Source of the DNA: Tolypeutes matacus
Lineage: Eukaryota; Chordata; Mammalia; Cingulata; Chlamyphoridae
Reading direction: 5' to 3'
Assembly: GCA_026826555.1 (NCBI GenBank)
Contig: JAKSZT010054570.1
Location: 1,934,947 to 1,998,946, forward strand
Length of the DNA: 64,000 bases
Part shown: in pieces, positions 33,216 through 44,400 of the stretch
Layout: every line of letters starts with the position of its first letter
Position numbering within the stretch: position 1 is the first letter of the stretch
Position numbers and translations under genes: made by a program
The notes under the pieces: model-generated
What the model was told of the DNA's origin: nothing
Databases searched by the model: none
The model's input: only the letters and a program-made list of their open reading frames with translations

Positions 33216-35685
33216 GAAGTGTGTGATTTCATTTCCAAACATTTAACGATTCTCCAGATAGTTTTCTGCTTTGGATTTATAATTCAATTCCATATGATCA
33301 AAGAACATATGTTGTATGATTAGGATCCTTTCATATTTATTGAGATTAGTTTTATGTTCCAGAATATCTAAATATTCCGAGTGAACTTGAAAAGATTGTG
33401 AACTCTGTACTTGTTGAGTAGAATAGTCTATGAATGTGAATTAGGTCAAGTTAGATGATAGTGTTGTTCAAGTCTTTTCTCTCCTTAATGAATTCAGTCC
33501 ACATATTCTATCAGTTTTTGGAAAGTTGCTGAAATCTTTGACTATAATTTTGAATTTGTCTGTTTCTCCTTGCAGTTGTATCCATTTATGCTCTGTATAT
33601 TTTAAAACTCTTTTTAGGTTCATAAATGTATAGGATTGTTATGTATTCTTGGTTAATTGGCTCCTTTATCATTATGCAGTTATCCTCTTTATTTCTTTGT
33701 TGTGAAACCCACTTTATCTCCAGCTTTCTTTTAATTAGTGATAGCATAGTGTAGCGGGATTTTCTCTAGGTTCTTGGCTAAGCTATACGAAATGAATTTT
33801 GGGAGCAAGCCAGGTTAGTTAGGGCTGTAATTTATTAAGGAATGGTGAGAAGAGAAATGGGAGAAAATAACAGATCATGGGTCCCAGGTAGAGAGGAAGG
33901 GGCTGAAGAGTGATAAAGAGGGCCGATTTATAGACTACAATTCCCCATTATCGATCATAAATACCTAGGTTTTACTTGTGTGTTGTTCCAGGCAGGGAGT
34001 GTAGAAGGCCAGAACAGGGGTCGAAAAGCAAGAGAAGGGTTGGTTTGGCCTTTGTGCTTGCTTTTTGACCCATTAATTATTCCACCCCTTTGCTAATGAC
34101 AGGGAGGAGTCCCATCTGTTGTGCTGTTTTGATTGATTACCCCACCCATCAATCTCCCAGGAAGACCCAATGATAAGGCCCTTGGAGAATATCTGGGGCT
34201 TCTTCTGGCTTCTGGAGGAAATCTCGTTCCAAATGGGGTATCTCACAGGGGTCTTCCAGCAGCCATCTTGGGGGTACCAATGTCCACGTGTTTTCTGCCA
34301 GGTTCCAGATCTGTCTTTGATTCCCTAACTAGCCTGCTTCAATAGTATATCTTTGTCCATCCTTTAACTTTAAACCTATTTGTACCTTTTTATTTAATGT
34401 ATGTTACTTGTAGGCAGCACATAGGTGGGTTTTACCCAGTCTAACCATCTCTGCTTTTTAATTAGGGTGTTTGACCATTTATATTTAATGTGATGATTGG
34501 TATGGTTGGGATAAATCTGTCATCTTGCTATTTGATTTTTATTGTCCCATTTGTTTTCTCTTCCCTTTTTCCTCTTTTTCTGCCTTCTTTTGGATTGCGT
34601 ATAATTTTATGAATCCATCTTATCTCATTTGATGCTTATTATATAAAACTGTTTGTTATATTATTTTAGTGGTTGCTTTACTGCCTAAAGTATATATCCT
34701 TAATATATCACAGTCTACCTTTAAGTGACATTAGATCATTTCACATATAATATAAGTACCTTACAATATTAGTATATTTCCATCTCTCCCCTCCCAGCCT
34801 TTGTGCTATAATTGTCATAAATTTTACTTCTACATATATTATAAAACCAAAAATACATTTTTATTATTTTGATTTAAGCAGTCACTTATTGTTAAAGCAA
34901 TTTAAATAATTTTAAAATCTTATATATTTACTATGTAATTACTATTTCCGGTGTTCTTCATACCTTTTTCTTCTACTTGGAAGACCTCCTTTAACATTTC
35001 TTGTAGTGCAAGTCTGATGAATAAAATCTTTCATTTTTATATGAATGTTTTAGTCTATATTCTTCTTTGAAAGGTATTTGTGCTGAGTAAAACTTCTAGG
35101 GTGATAATTTTCTTTCTTTCATTACTTTATGTTATACTACTGTTTTCTATGTTGTATTGAGATCTGTTGTCATCTTCATCTTTGTTTTTTCAGATGTAAT
35201 GTATCTTTATCTCTGGCTACTTTTAGATTTTGTCTTAATCACTGGTTCTAATCAATTTTATTGGGTACTTTGGTGTATATTTTTCATATTTCTTGTGCTT
35301 GGCATTCATTGAGTATCTTGGATATGTAGGTGTTCAGTTTTCATCAAATTTGGCAAAATTTTGGCCATTACTTCTCAAATATATTTTTCTGTTTCTTCCC
35401 TTCTTTAGTGACTCTAATTATATGCATATTAGGCCATTTAAGTTGTCCCAAAACTCACTGTTGCTCTGCTACTTTTCTCAGTCTTCATTTTCGGTTTCTC
35501 TTTTATTCATTTCTGTTACTATATCTTCTGGTTCATTAATTTTTTCTTCTGCAACATCTAATCTATTGTCAATGTATTTACTATTTCAAACATTATAGTT
35601 TTTCATCTCTAAGAATTCAATTTGGATCTTTTGCATATATCTACTTATCATGGTTAATCTTTCCTCTAGCTCCTTAAACATATGC
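33216..35685 (-). mobile_element. old L1M, antisense, split by an LTR
   Basis: The antisense endonuclease region (CAAAGAACATATGTTGTATGATT) runs to GATAGCATAG at 33749. After the LTR it continues TATCTTTGTCCATCC, then to ORF1-like sequence around 35.0-35.7 kb (CTTTTTTTCAGATG; CACTGGTTCTAATCAATTTTATTGGG; CTTGTGCTTGGCATTCATTGAG). No open frame remains. Confidence 0.75.
33750..34341 (-). mobile_element. 592-bp solo LTR with 4-bp TSD (class I-like)
   Basis: TG at 33750 and CA at 34341, flanked by ATAG on both sides (33746-33749 and 34342-34345). Removing it restores the L1 sequence. Read on the minus strand it has a TATA-like TCTATAAATC (about 33944-33953) and, about 110 bp later, AATAAA (about 33833), spaced as U3/R/U5 borders of an LTR. 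Its sequence is unlike the MaLR-like LTRs here, and a 4-bp duplication fits gammaretrovirus-like (class I) ERVs. It is non-coding, with no internal region present. Confidence 0.8.
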
Positions 35686-36134
35686 ATTTTAATTTTCTAG
35701 GCTGTTTAAGCAAATACCATGAAAAGGGTCGGGTTAAACAATGGGAATTTATTCACTCATGGTTTTGAGGCCAGGAAAATGTCCAAATCAAGGCATCATG
35801 AAGGCAATGTTTTCTTCCCAAAGACCAGCTTTCTGGTGATTCTTGGTTCCTCTGTCACATGGCAAGACATATGGTGGTGGTCTCCTGGTCTCTTCCTTCT
35901 CTTCTGGGTTCTGTTTCAGCTTCTTGCCTCCTGTGGCTTTCTCTCTGTTTGAATTTCATTCTTTTATAATAGACTCTAATAATAGTATTAAGACCCGTCC
36001 TGATTGAGGTAGGACACCCCTTAACCAAAGTAACCTCATCAAAAGGTCCTACTTACAATGGGTGTATACCCATAGGAATGGATTAACTTTAAGAACATGT
36101 TTTTCTGGGTTCCATACAGCTTCAAACCACCACA
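35686..36134 (-). mobile_element. MaLR-like LTR, second family, antisense
   Basis: From TTTTCTAGGCTGTTTAAGCAAATACC to CTTCAAACCACCACA. The minus strand begins TGTGGTGGTTTGAAGC, typical of MaLR LTRs. It shares AAGCAAATACCATG, GGGAATTTATT, CAAGGCATCAT and CTCTGTCACATGGCAA with the copy at 63.3 kb. Confidence 0.75.
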
Positions 36135-36480
36135 ATATGAAATATCGTCAATAGTTATTTTAATGACATTTTCTATAGTTCTGTCTTCTGTGCCATTTCT
36201 GGGTCAGTTTCCATTAATTTATTTTTCTCATGATGGGTCATATTTTTCTGCTTCTTTGCATGCCTGGTAATTTTTGCCAGATATTAGTTTTACCTGTTGA
36301 TTTTTTTTCTCTTTTAAAATTTTTTTAACTGTAATAAAATATACATAATGTAAAATTTACCATTTTAACAATTTTTAAGTTTACAGTTTAGTAGTAATAA
36401 ATACACTCACAATGCTGGATAGTCTGTACATCTTATAAATATTCCTGAGCTTTGTTTTGGAATATTAAGTTACTTGAAAA
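36135..36480 (-). mobile_element. old L1M fragments, antisense
   Basis: GGTCATATTTTTCTGCTTCTTTGCATGCC and the TAATAAAATATACATAATGTAAAATTTACC block resemble antisense L1 5'/3' untranslated sequence. Boundaries are vague. Confidence 0.5.
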
Positions 36481-36726
36481 GCTTTATTTTTCTGGTTCTT
36501 ACTTTTAAGCATTGTTAGGCTGCACCAAAATAATATTTAATCTAGGCCTAATTCTGCCCAAACACTAAGGCAAAATCCTTATGAGTTCTCTCCCCAATGC
36601 CCCCATGATTTATGAGCTTTTCCACTCTGGCTGATGGGAGCAGGTACTATTGCTGGACCTGAATGAGCACCAGGGACTGTTTCCTCTCATTCTTTTTTGT
36701 TTTTGTTTGTTTTTACTTTTTATCTT

Positions 36727-36837
36727 TTTTTATTTTTTTTTATTTTTTTTTTTATTTTACCGGGAGGTCCCAGGGATCGAACCCAGGTCCCTCCATATGG
36801 GAGACGGACACCCAGCCATTTGAGCCACATCCGCCCC
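36727..36837 (-). mobile_element. tRNA-derived SINE, antisense, with TSD
   Basis: A T-rich start, ACCGGGAGGTCCCAGGGATC, GAACCCAGGTCCCTCC and GAGCCACATCCGCCCC. TTTACTTTTTATCTT is duplicated at 36712-36726 and 36838-36852. Confidence 0.92.
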
Positions 36838-36842
36838 TTTAC

Positions 36843-37890
36843 TTTTTATCTTGAAATAATTTCAAACTTACAGACAAGTTGCAAAAATAATACAAAAACC
36901 TTCCCAGACGCCAGACTTTTAATGTTTTGCCACATTTGTTATATTCTCCTCTTTTTCTTTCCTTCTTTTCCTCCTTCCTTCCTTCCTATCTGTCTCTCTC
37001 TCTCTCTGTCTCTCTCTCTTCATCTATCATCTGTCATCTCTAGCTATCTATTTTCTTTTTTTTCCAAATATTTATTTATTTATCCCCCTCCCCCCATTGT
37101 TTTTGCGCTCACTGTCTGCTCTCTGTGTGTTCTTCTGTGACTGCTTGTCTTCTCTTTAGGCAGTACCAGGAACCGATCCTGGGACCTTCCGGAGTGGAGA
37201 GAGGTACTCAATCTCTTGCGCCACCTCAGCTCCCTGGTCTGCTGTGTCTCTTATTGTCTCTCCTCTGTGTCTCTTTTTGTTGTGTCATCTTGCTGTGCCG
37301 GCTCTCAGCACAGGCCAGCACTCTCTGTGGGCCAGCACTCCTGCACGGGCCAGCACTCCTGCACGGGCCAGCACTCCACATGGGCCAGCTTGCCACTTGG
37401 GTCAGCTAACCGTGCAGGCCGGCTTGCCTTTCACCAGGAGGCCCTGGAAATCGACCCCTGGACTTCCCATATGGTAGATGGGAGCCCAGTCACTTGAGCC
37501 ACATCCATTTCCCTCTAGCTATCTATTTTCTAAACATTCGAAAGTAGGTTGCATATGCCCTACTCCTTTAACACTTAATATTTCCATGTATATTTCCTAA
37601 GAACAAGAATATTCAATTACATGACTACAGTAAACCCTCTAATCCTTTTTAGTGCTTCTTTCCTCAGCCTCAGGCCATTCCTTCACATGCATGAGCGGAT
37701 CAGTATTTACCTGAATGCTTGAGGGAGACCCTCTGCAGCACTGAGTTCTCTCTACATAAAAGCTCTCTTATTCACAGTACTTTGCCCAACGAACCTACCA
37801 TGACCAGCTCCTTAATTCAGGAGACCACCAGTCTGTACATGGTTTCCCTTTCCTTGTACTGCAGTGTGGAAATTCTCTCCTAATGGTAAG
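36843..37890 (-). mobile_element. old L1M 3' end, antisense, with CT microsatellite
   Basis: CTTGAAATAATTTCAAACTTACAGA, CAAGTTGCAAAAATAATAC, TTTTGCCACATTTGTTATATT, a CT/GTCT simple repeat at about 36955-37020, then after a SINE AAAGTAGGTTGCATATGCCC and CATGTATATTTCCTAAGAACAAGAATATTC. This is the order seen in antisense L1ME/L1M 3' UTRs. Confidence 0.65.
37056..37512 (-). mobile_element. composite SINE with internal minisatellite and 19-bp TSD
   Basis: Tail CAAATATTTATTTATTTATCC, one tRNA module (GGAACCGATCCTGGGACC; CTCTTGCGCCACCTCAGCTCCC), a linker, then five units of about 17-18 bp starting GGCCAGCA(C/T) at 37313, 37330, 37348, 37366 and 37383. It ends with a second tRNA module (AAATCGACCCCTGGAC; CTTGAGCCACATCC). 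CTCTAGCTATCTATTTTCT is duplicated at 37037-37055 and 37513-37531, so the whole composite was inserted as one unit. Confidence 0.92.
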
Positions 37891-38112
37891 CTGGAGGAAT
37901 CTTAGGGTTTACTTCATTTATTTCCTGATTCTCAGGGGTCATTGACCTTTGATGCCTGATGTTCAATATCTTTTTAACTGTTGCTTCATATATTTTTCCA
38001 GTTGTTTAGTTGTTTTAGACAAAAAAAAAAAAATATGTGTATATATATATATATATATACCAAATCCTGTTATTCCACCTTGGCGGAAATCAGAAATCCT
38101 CTATGTTTAATT

Positions 38113-38345
38113 TTTTTTAATCCGCCCCCTGCCTACCCCGGCTTCCTCATCTATCTGCTCTTTTTCCTCAGGAGGCACCGGGAACCAAACCCAGGACCTC
38201 CAATGTGGGAGGCGAGTGCCCTACCACTTGAGCCACATATTGCAGCGCATTGTGGTGCATCTTCTTCAGGAGGCAAGAGGAACCAAATCTGGGACCTCTT
38301 ATGTGGGAGAGGGTGCCTAATTGCTTGAGCCACATCCACTCCCTC
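38113..38345 (-). mobile_element. composite tRNA-derived SINE, antisense
   Basis: Two consecutive tRNA-like modules, each ending in a GAGCCACAT block (about 38230 and 38328), with B-box reverse complements GGAACCAAACCCAGGACC and GGAACCAAATCTGGGACC. An AT dinucleotide run at about 38039-38060 lies just upstream. Confidence 0.82.
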
Positions 38346-38360
38346 AATTTTGTTTTTTTC

Positions 38361-38361
<1 letters not shown>

Positions 38362-38393
<32 letters not shown>

Positions 38394-38700
38394 ATTGTGG
38401 GTAAAAATCAAAACTCTCGCAATACACACCAATATTTGTAAAATGATACATAAATATATATGCATATATGTGCATTTGCTTACAAAAATGTTATTTATAT
38501 ATATATAAATATATTTTAAGAGGTGCTTAGATTACCGAAAATATTACACAGAACCCCCTGGGATTCCCATGTTGCCCACCTCCCACACCTCCCACCACAT
38601 CCCACACAAACATCTCCCACAAGTGTGGCCCACCACCCTCAATGGACTTACACATCCTGGGGCCTTGCCACCAACCATAGACCACAGTTCACATCGCAAT
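38362..38700 (-). mobile_element. lineage-specific L1 3' end fragment, antisense
   Basis: T-rich start and then GAGGTGCTTAGATTACCGAAAATATTACACAG, CCCCTGGGATTCCCATG and CCATAGACCACAGTTCACATC, matching the tail-proximal part of the 31.96-33.2 kb element. It is shorter and diverged. Confidence 0.65.
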
Positions 38701-38952
38701 TTAAAAATGAGGACAAATGTCTTTTATATTTTCTCACATTTCTAATTCTTCTTGTGTTCAAAATTCTTTGTGTATGTTTGAGTTTCTATCTGGTATCATT
38801 TTCCTTCAGCCTGAGGAACTTTGTTTACCAATTTCTTTAGTACTAGTCTGTTGGTAATGAATTATCTCAGCTTGTTTGTATGGGGGGAAAAGTATTTTAT
38901 ATTAACTTTTTAAGAATATTTTCATTGGATATAGAATTCTAGGGTGGCAACT
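38701..38952 (-). mobile_element. old L1M fragment, antisense
   Basis: CAGCCTGAGGAACTTTGTTTACC and TTTCATTGGATATAGAATTCTAGGGTGGCAACT are antisense L1M. The same element appears to continue after the next insertion at 39735 (GATGCCGTTCCATTATCTTCC). Confidence 0.65.
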
Positions 38953-38962
38953 NNNNNNNNNN
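38953..38962. other. assembly gap (10 N)
   Basis: Ten N at the junction between an antisense L1M fragment and a sense L1 3' UTR. The missing length is probably nominal. Confidence 0.98.
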
Positions 38963-39733
38963 GAGTTGGACTCAGTTATGTCTCCCCTGCACATGGCTCA
39001 TTTGTCCCTTCTATTTGAACTTATACTTAGTGCTGGAGTGGGTATGTGTACGTCCAAGAGACTGGAATCTTTGAGCTGTCCATGTGCCAGCTGGGCTCTG
39101 AGCTTCAGTGGAGTTGCAACACCTACTCTACAGTTCACTGGACTCACCCAAGACAACTAACAAGGAGGTGAGGATTGACAACCACCATACCAAGGAACTG
39201 AGAGAGTCTACAACTGCAACCAAGAGAGTTCCATCCATCGGCTGTATGTGATCGAAGCCCCCTCTCAATTAGAGGTGGAGTGGACATCACCATCCCAGAA
39301 TCCTCAGGATTGGGGAATGAACTATGGACTAGAGTGAACTTACTGGTATTCTACTATAGACCTGTGATTCTAGCAATGGAAGAAATTACAGCAGTGGCCA
39401 CTGGAGGCTCTGGGGGAAGGGGGAGGGAAAGACAGGTGTAATGTGGGAGCTTTTTCAGGACGTGGGAATCATCCTGAATGGCATTGCAAAGACAGATATA
39501 TGCCATTATATATCTTTCCATAGCCTGCAGAATTGTGTGGGGGAGAGTATAAACTACAATGTGAACTATGGTCAATGCTCAATGCAACAATTGCAATGAA
39601 TGTGCCACACTAATGAAGGATGTTGTTTATGTGGGAGGGTGTGGCATATGAGAATTCCTATATTTTTTGTGTAACATTTGTGTAATCTAAGTATCTTTAA
39701 TATATATATATATATATATAGTTAAAAAAAAAA
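38963..39733 (+). mobile_element. lineage-specific L1 3' UTR with tail, sense
   Basis: The sense copy of the family. It begins in mid-element at the gap (GAGTTGGACTCAGTTATGTC), has CCTCTCAATTAGAGGTGG and AATGTGCCACACTAATGAAGGATG, and ends GTGTAACATTTGTGTAATCTAAGTATC followed by a TA run and A12. It is inserted in an old antisense L1M whose halves flank it. Confidence 0.78.
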
Positions 39734-39734
39734 A

Positions 39735-40009
39735 AGATGCCGTTCCATTATCTTCCAACTTGCACATTTTCTGACAAAAATTCTGTGGTCATTTATATTT
39801 GTATATAGCTCCCTCCTCTTCTTTACTCTGCCTGGCAATTTCCAGCCACCCTGGCCTCCCCTCAATTCAGCAAGACCAATGGCTCTGCTTGGATTCTCCT
39901 CCCTAAGCTATAGTTAGAAAAGTGTTTCTAGCAGAAAGCCAGGGCAAGCACAGGGCTCATCTCATTTGATTCCTTTCTATCAGGAATCACAGTCCTGCAC
40001 GGCCTATTG
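39735..40009. other. old L1M remnant, then single-copy sequence
   Basis: The first about 80 bases continue the antisense L1M (CCGTTCCATTATCTTCCAACTTGC). The rest is unrecognised. Confidence 0.5.
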
Positions 40010-40019
40010 TCTGAAAATA

Positions 40020-40267
40020 TATATATATATATTTTTAAAAGATTTATTTTTATTTATTTATTTATCCCTCCCTTGCTACTGTGCTCTCTGTGTCCATTTG
40101 CTGCGCATTTTTCTGTGTCTGCTTGTCTCCCTTTGTTGCATCATCCTCCTATGTCAGCCCACCGCGCTGCGCAGGCCGGCTTGCCTTCACCATGAGGCCC
40201 CAGGAATCGAACCCGGGGCCTCCCATATGGTAAACGGGAGCCCAACCAATTGAGCCACAGCCACTTC
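40020..40267 (-). mobile_element. tRNA-derived SINE, antisense, short TSD
   Basis: Tail AAAAGATTTATTTTTATTTATTTA, a linker with GTCTGCTTGTCTCCC, then CAGGAATCGAACCCGGGGCC and CAATTGAGCCACAGCCACTTCC. CTGAAAATAT lies on both sides (about 40010-40019 and 40268-40277). Confidence 0.9.
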
Positions 40268-40277
40268 CCTGAAAATA

Positions 40278-41344
40278 TTTTTTTCATATATTTTGTCTGA
40301 AAATATTTGTTGTTTAAAGCAGGAAAATAGTAAGTCTGGTACTCATTCCATCAGGGACAAAGTGGAAGTCCATTTTCTTGGTTTTACAGATATAAAAGAC
40401 ATTCAGCATATTAAATGCTGGTAGGAAAGAATCTTTAGAGAGGAAGGTTGAAGATACAAAACAAGGAGTAACTGCTGGTCAAGGTCTCTGGAGAGTGGGC
40501 TTCTGAGCACTTATGGCCTTGGATGGGGGGGTCGCCTCTTCCCTGAGTCTGAAGGAAAGAAGGAGATTTGGGAACTCTGCAAAAATAAACAGCAGCTTTT
40601 TAGATTGGTGTGCAGTCAGAGTTTTAAGGCTGAAAGTGTCTTAGAGCCTGCCTAGTCTAAAGCCCCTCTGTTTAAATGAAAACATTTTGACTATGGAGTT
40701 TGTGACTTGCCCAAGGTCATCGTTTCACTGAGTGGCAGAAGCAGAGGCAACATCTCTAAAGCTACCTCTCCTCGTTGTCTTCCCAATTGGCAGCTCTATT
40801 TTAGGATGCTTGGTAGACTCCTTTTCCTCTGTCTGCTCCTTCCAGACTCCAAATTAAGTGCTCATTTTTGTGCTTGAGACCGGAAGAGGGAAGACTTAAA
40901 TATATGAACAACTTTGGATTGGACAAATAGGGGAGAGAAGGTCAATCCAAGTCGGGGCACAGCACGAGCAGAGTTAGAAAGTATACAGTTTTCCTGGGTA
41001 CAGAGAGGAAGCTGGCCCAGCTGGAGCAAAAGATATGTCTGAGTGTGCTGAAATCCACCAGATGATGGAGGGCTTTGAATGCCAGGCAGAGGAATTAACA
41101 ATGAGTTCTGCTTTCATTTATCCATAATTAATTGAGTGCAGACTCTTTGCTTGGAGCTGTGGACACTGGACATCATTGAGATTTTTAATCAAGGAAGTAA
41201 AAAGATGGAAGAAGTAAATACTGGTAAGTAGACTGAATAATACCATGTCCTTTGAAATGTAATAGATAAATTCACACTTGGTTGCTGTCCTTAAGAGAAT
41301 ACGCTTAACTAACACAGGTTTTTATGCAGCTGGCTGTGTGTTAA
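40278..41344. other. intergenic, weak ancient-repeat traces
   Basis: 40.61-40.76 kb (TGACTTGCCCAAGGTCAT; GAGTGGCAGAAGCAGAGG) and 40.90-41.10 kb (GGAGGGCTTTGAATGCCAGGC) look like very old interspersed repeats that I cannot assign to a family. No gene is seen. Confidence 0.45.
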
Positions 41345-41490
41345 GTTTACTGAGTGGCAGTGGAAAAAGCCCTGAACTGCAATTCAGGAGACATTGATTT
41401 TGGTCCTGGTGTGCCTCTATGTGACCTTGGGCAAGTCACTTCACTTCTCTGAGCCTTTGTCTGCTCATCTGCAAAAGGGACTTTAAGAAC
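41345..41490 (+). mobile_element. MIR SINE, sense
   Basis: GAGTGGCAGTGGAAAAAGCC, then GTGACCTTGGGCAAGTCACTTCACTTCTCTGAGCCTTTGTC and CTCATCTGCAAAAGGGAC, the MIR core in sense orientation and well preserved. Confidence 0.92.
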
Positions 41491-44400
41491 AAAATGTCAG
41501 CACTTTCTGCTTTAGCTATAAATCCCGCAGCTTCCTTCTCTTGGCCAGAACAAGATTCATTAATTTATTCAGAAGAATTTATTAAGTGTACTCCTACTAA
41601 GGACTGTCCCTGTGGCTGGGATACAACAATGCATAAGATAGCATTCCAACCTCGAGGAATCCCATTATGGGATGACGCATACATTAAAAATATGGTGAAG
41701 GTGGGTGGATGGAAGCAGCAAGGACCTTTCCCCTTGTGTCTTCCAGGTTTCATTAAGGTTAATCATACAGACTGTCTTTGCCTCCCTTTTGCCTGCTGTT
41801 AATTGTAGATGACTGGGCCTCCCTCAATTACTTCACAGAGTGCAATGGTCATCCCCTGAGAGAAGAGCCCTAAAGGTATGTTGAGGTATTTCAGCATCAC
41901 AAGACCAAAGTGATGGCAGAGTTTACCTGGCATGCCAGGTGGAGCCCTTCTCACTCTGAACAGAACTAGATAGCTGAAGGACTTTAGGCGGAATTTCCCT
42001 GAGGTCCAGTCTGTCAGCTGGTGCCTCTGCAACCTAGCTGGAAGTTAAATCCGGGTCTCTCACTGCTGAGTGCAGTGGGGGCAAGGGTGAGGGCAGGGGA
42101 CAGGTCAGCTCCAAAGGGAGAGAACTGCCCTTGTTCTGAGGCTGACAGTGAACAAAAAAAAAAAAAAGGGAGGCAGCAGCTTCCAGGGCAGGCACTGTTG
42201 CTCAGAATGTGCGAACATGGCCCTTTCCCAAAATTAGACAGCTCTGTGCTACATCAGTTGCTCTAAATAGCTCCTGTTGATGCCATCAGCTTTTTTCAGA
42301 CCTCGTCTTCGCCATCTTCCTAACCTCTTGGTGAGCAAGGAGGCAAGGAGGAGAGAGACCTGGAGTTGTGCCCCCCTGGGCCTGCCAGAGGCCTCTTGCC
42401 AGCCTGCAGCCTTCACGTGTGTGACCACAGCTCTCTTTATCTTGTCTCTTCTCGTTTTCAATGCTAGCCATGACTCCCAAGAAGAGGAAGGCGGGGGGCC
42501 TGGCAGCCGAAGAAGAAATTATTTCAAAGAAAGCCTGTTACCATGGGAACCAGTTGTCAAATGCTTTTCTCTGCGGGGCCACAGTTCTTCCTAAGCACTG
42601 CTTACTTTCTTCTTCAATTTGTCACAAAACAAGGAATGGTTGGAGACGGGAGTGGGGAGGAAAGTCTTCGTCAGAAATTCGCTCTGAGAGTGAGCCAGTG
42701 GCTTGGGATATGGCCTGTGTAAATTGCTTTCCTTGGGGATGGGGTAGGGGACCCACTGGGACAGGATGAGGAGGCAGTAAGAAACCATTGCAGGGGAATC
42801 AGAAAGCGCTGAGCCCTGGGCGAGGCTCTTTCAGGGATGTCAGGCACGGTCTGTATCTTTGAAGAGCTCGCAGTGTCCTTGGGAAAGTGGAACCAATAGG
42901 CCCAGAAGGAGGGAAATGATACCAGCCAATGTGTGGCACTGACAGGTGCCACACACTGGCTGCAGTGAACACAGGCCCTGAGAGTCTCCTGGCTACACAA
43001 GGTCCACATCCCTGAGGGGCTCTTTCCCTGTGCTTTGGACCAATGCTAGTGTGGAAGGCATGGAGCTGCGCTGCCCGGATCAGCTTGGGAGCCAAGGGCC
43101 CGCCCTTCCTGGAGTGGCCCCAGGCAGTGACTAAGCAAGATGGCGGCCTAAGTGCCCGGCCATTTCCTCACAAGCATTTGCTTCCAAGCTCCCCACTGGG
43201 CTGGCAGAGACTTTGTCAGATCTGCACAGCATTCCAACTGTTCCCCCTGCCCCACTCTGCTTCCTGCCTTTTCCTTTCACGGGTGTTATTCCCTCATAAC
43301 CTTTTGCTCTCCTTTCATCTCAGAGTCCCCTTCCTAAGGACCCAACCAGCAGAGCTAAATTTTCACTGGTCATTGTGGAATCCACAGCTAACCATAGAAT
43401 ATCAGCAATAAAGGTAGCCTTAGAAGTTTGTAGTGCAGATGTGCTTAACCTTTTACAGTCAGGGATTCCTGAGAATTCAAAAAAGCTACCTTCCTACCCT
43501 GGCCATGGGGGGAGACAACAGTCGAAGTTTCCAGGGGCAGCCACGGCATCGTGCAGCGTCCAGGATGGGGGTGCCACCTGCGGTGTCTGTGCCCAGTGTC
43601 AGTGGCAAACGTGGGCCCTTCTGACTGCAGCATCATTGGTGTTTCTTCCCATGCAGTCTCTGAGCCCAGTTCTCCAGCCTTCCTAGAGAGTCAGTCCCTT
43701 AATCAATTCCCTTTCTTCTTAAATTTTCCAGGGACGGTTTCTGTTGCCTGTAACTAAGAACTTGTTATAATTTGGGAACCAGGGGACACTGAATTACAGG
43801 AAATGACTTTCTCCCATGAGGCAGTAGAGAATTGTGACACTGAAAAGCCTTTGGAGATGAGGAAATCCTAAAGGAACCTGTTGAGATGCAACATTAGTCA
43901 TCACACAATTCCTGGTATTAATTATAAGGAGGTCTGATAATTCAAGAGAAAACTTTCAAAGCCAATCGCTGCCTAGGTTCTTTGAGGAAGGATGTGTCTG
44001 CACCAACGAGGCACATAAGGCTTTCCTGTGCTCCCATCATCCCCAGCTCACCTACCCTGCCATCTGATTTCTGGGCACACACTTGCTTTATTTAGAGCAC
44101 CCAGTGAACATGGAAGGGTGAAGATGGGAGAGGAAAAGCATACATGGGCCCATCTAGGTAATTTAGGATTTTTGGTTTGGGGTGGGAGTGGCCCAGAGTT
44201 TGATCCTGGCTTACTTGGAATATCAAATGGACCATTATAAGATGAGATCAGAAACTCCAGGTTGTGAGTTCATTAATTCCGCATATCTTGATGACATCGC
44301 CTCCAACTCCCCTTCCGCAATTAGTGTGGAGTCACACTGTTGTATTTGGAAGACAGTAGAATTTGTAAGAGAGAAGTGAGGAAGTCCAGCTTGTTAAATC

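Noticed and set aside
37310..37400. CRISPR-like short repeats
   Set aside because: The 17-18 bp units are directly adjacent with no spacers and lie inside a SINE in a mammalian genome.
42461..42769. Frame starting near MTPKKRKAGG that resembles a nuclear localisation signal
   Set aside because: A short basic motif is weak evidence. The rest of the frame is unlike any known protein and overlaps other chance frames.
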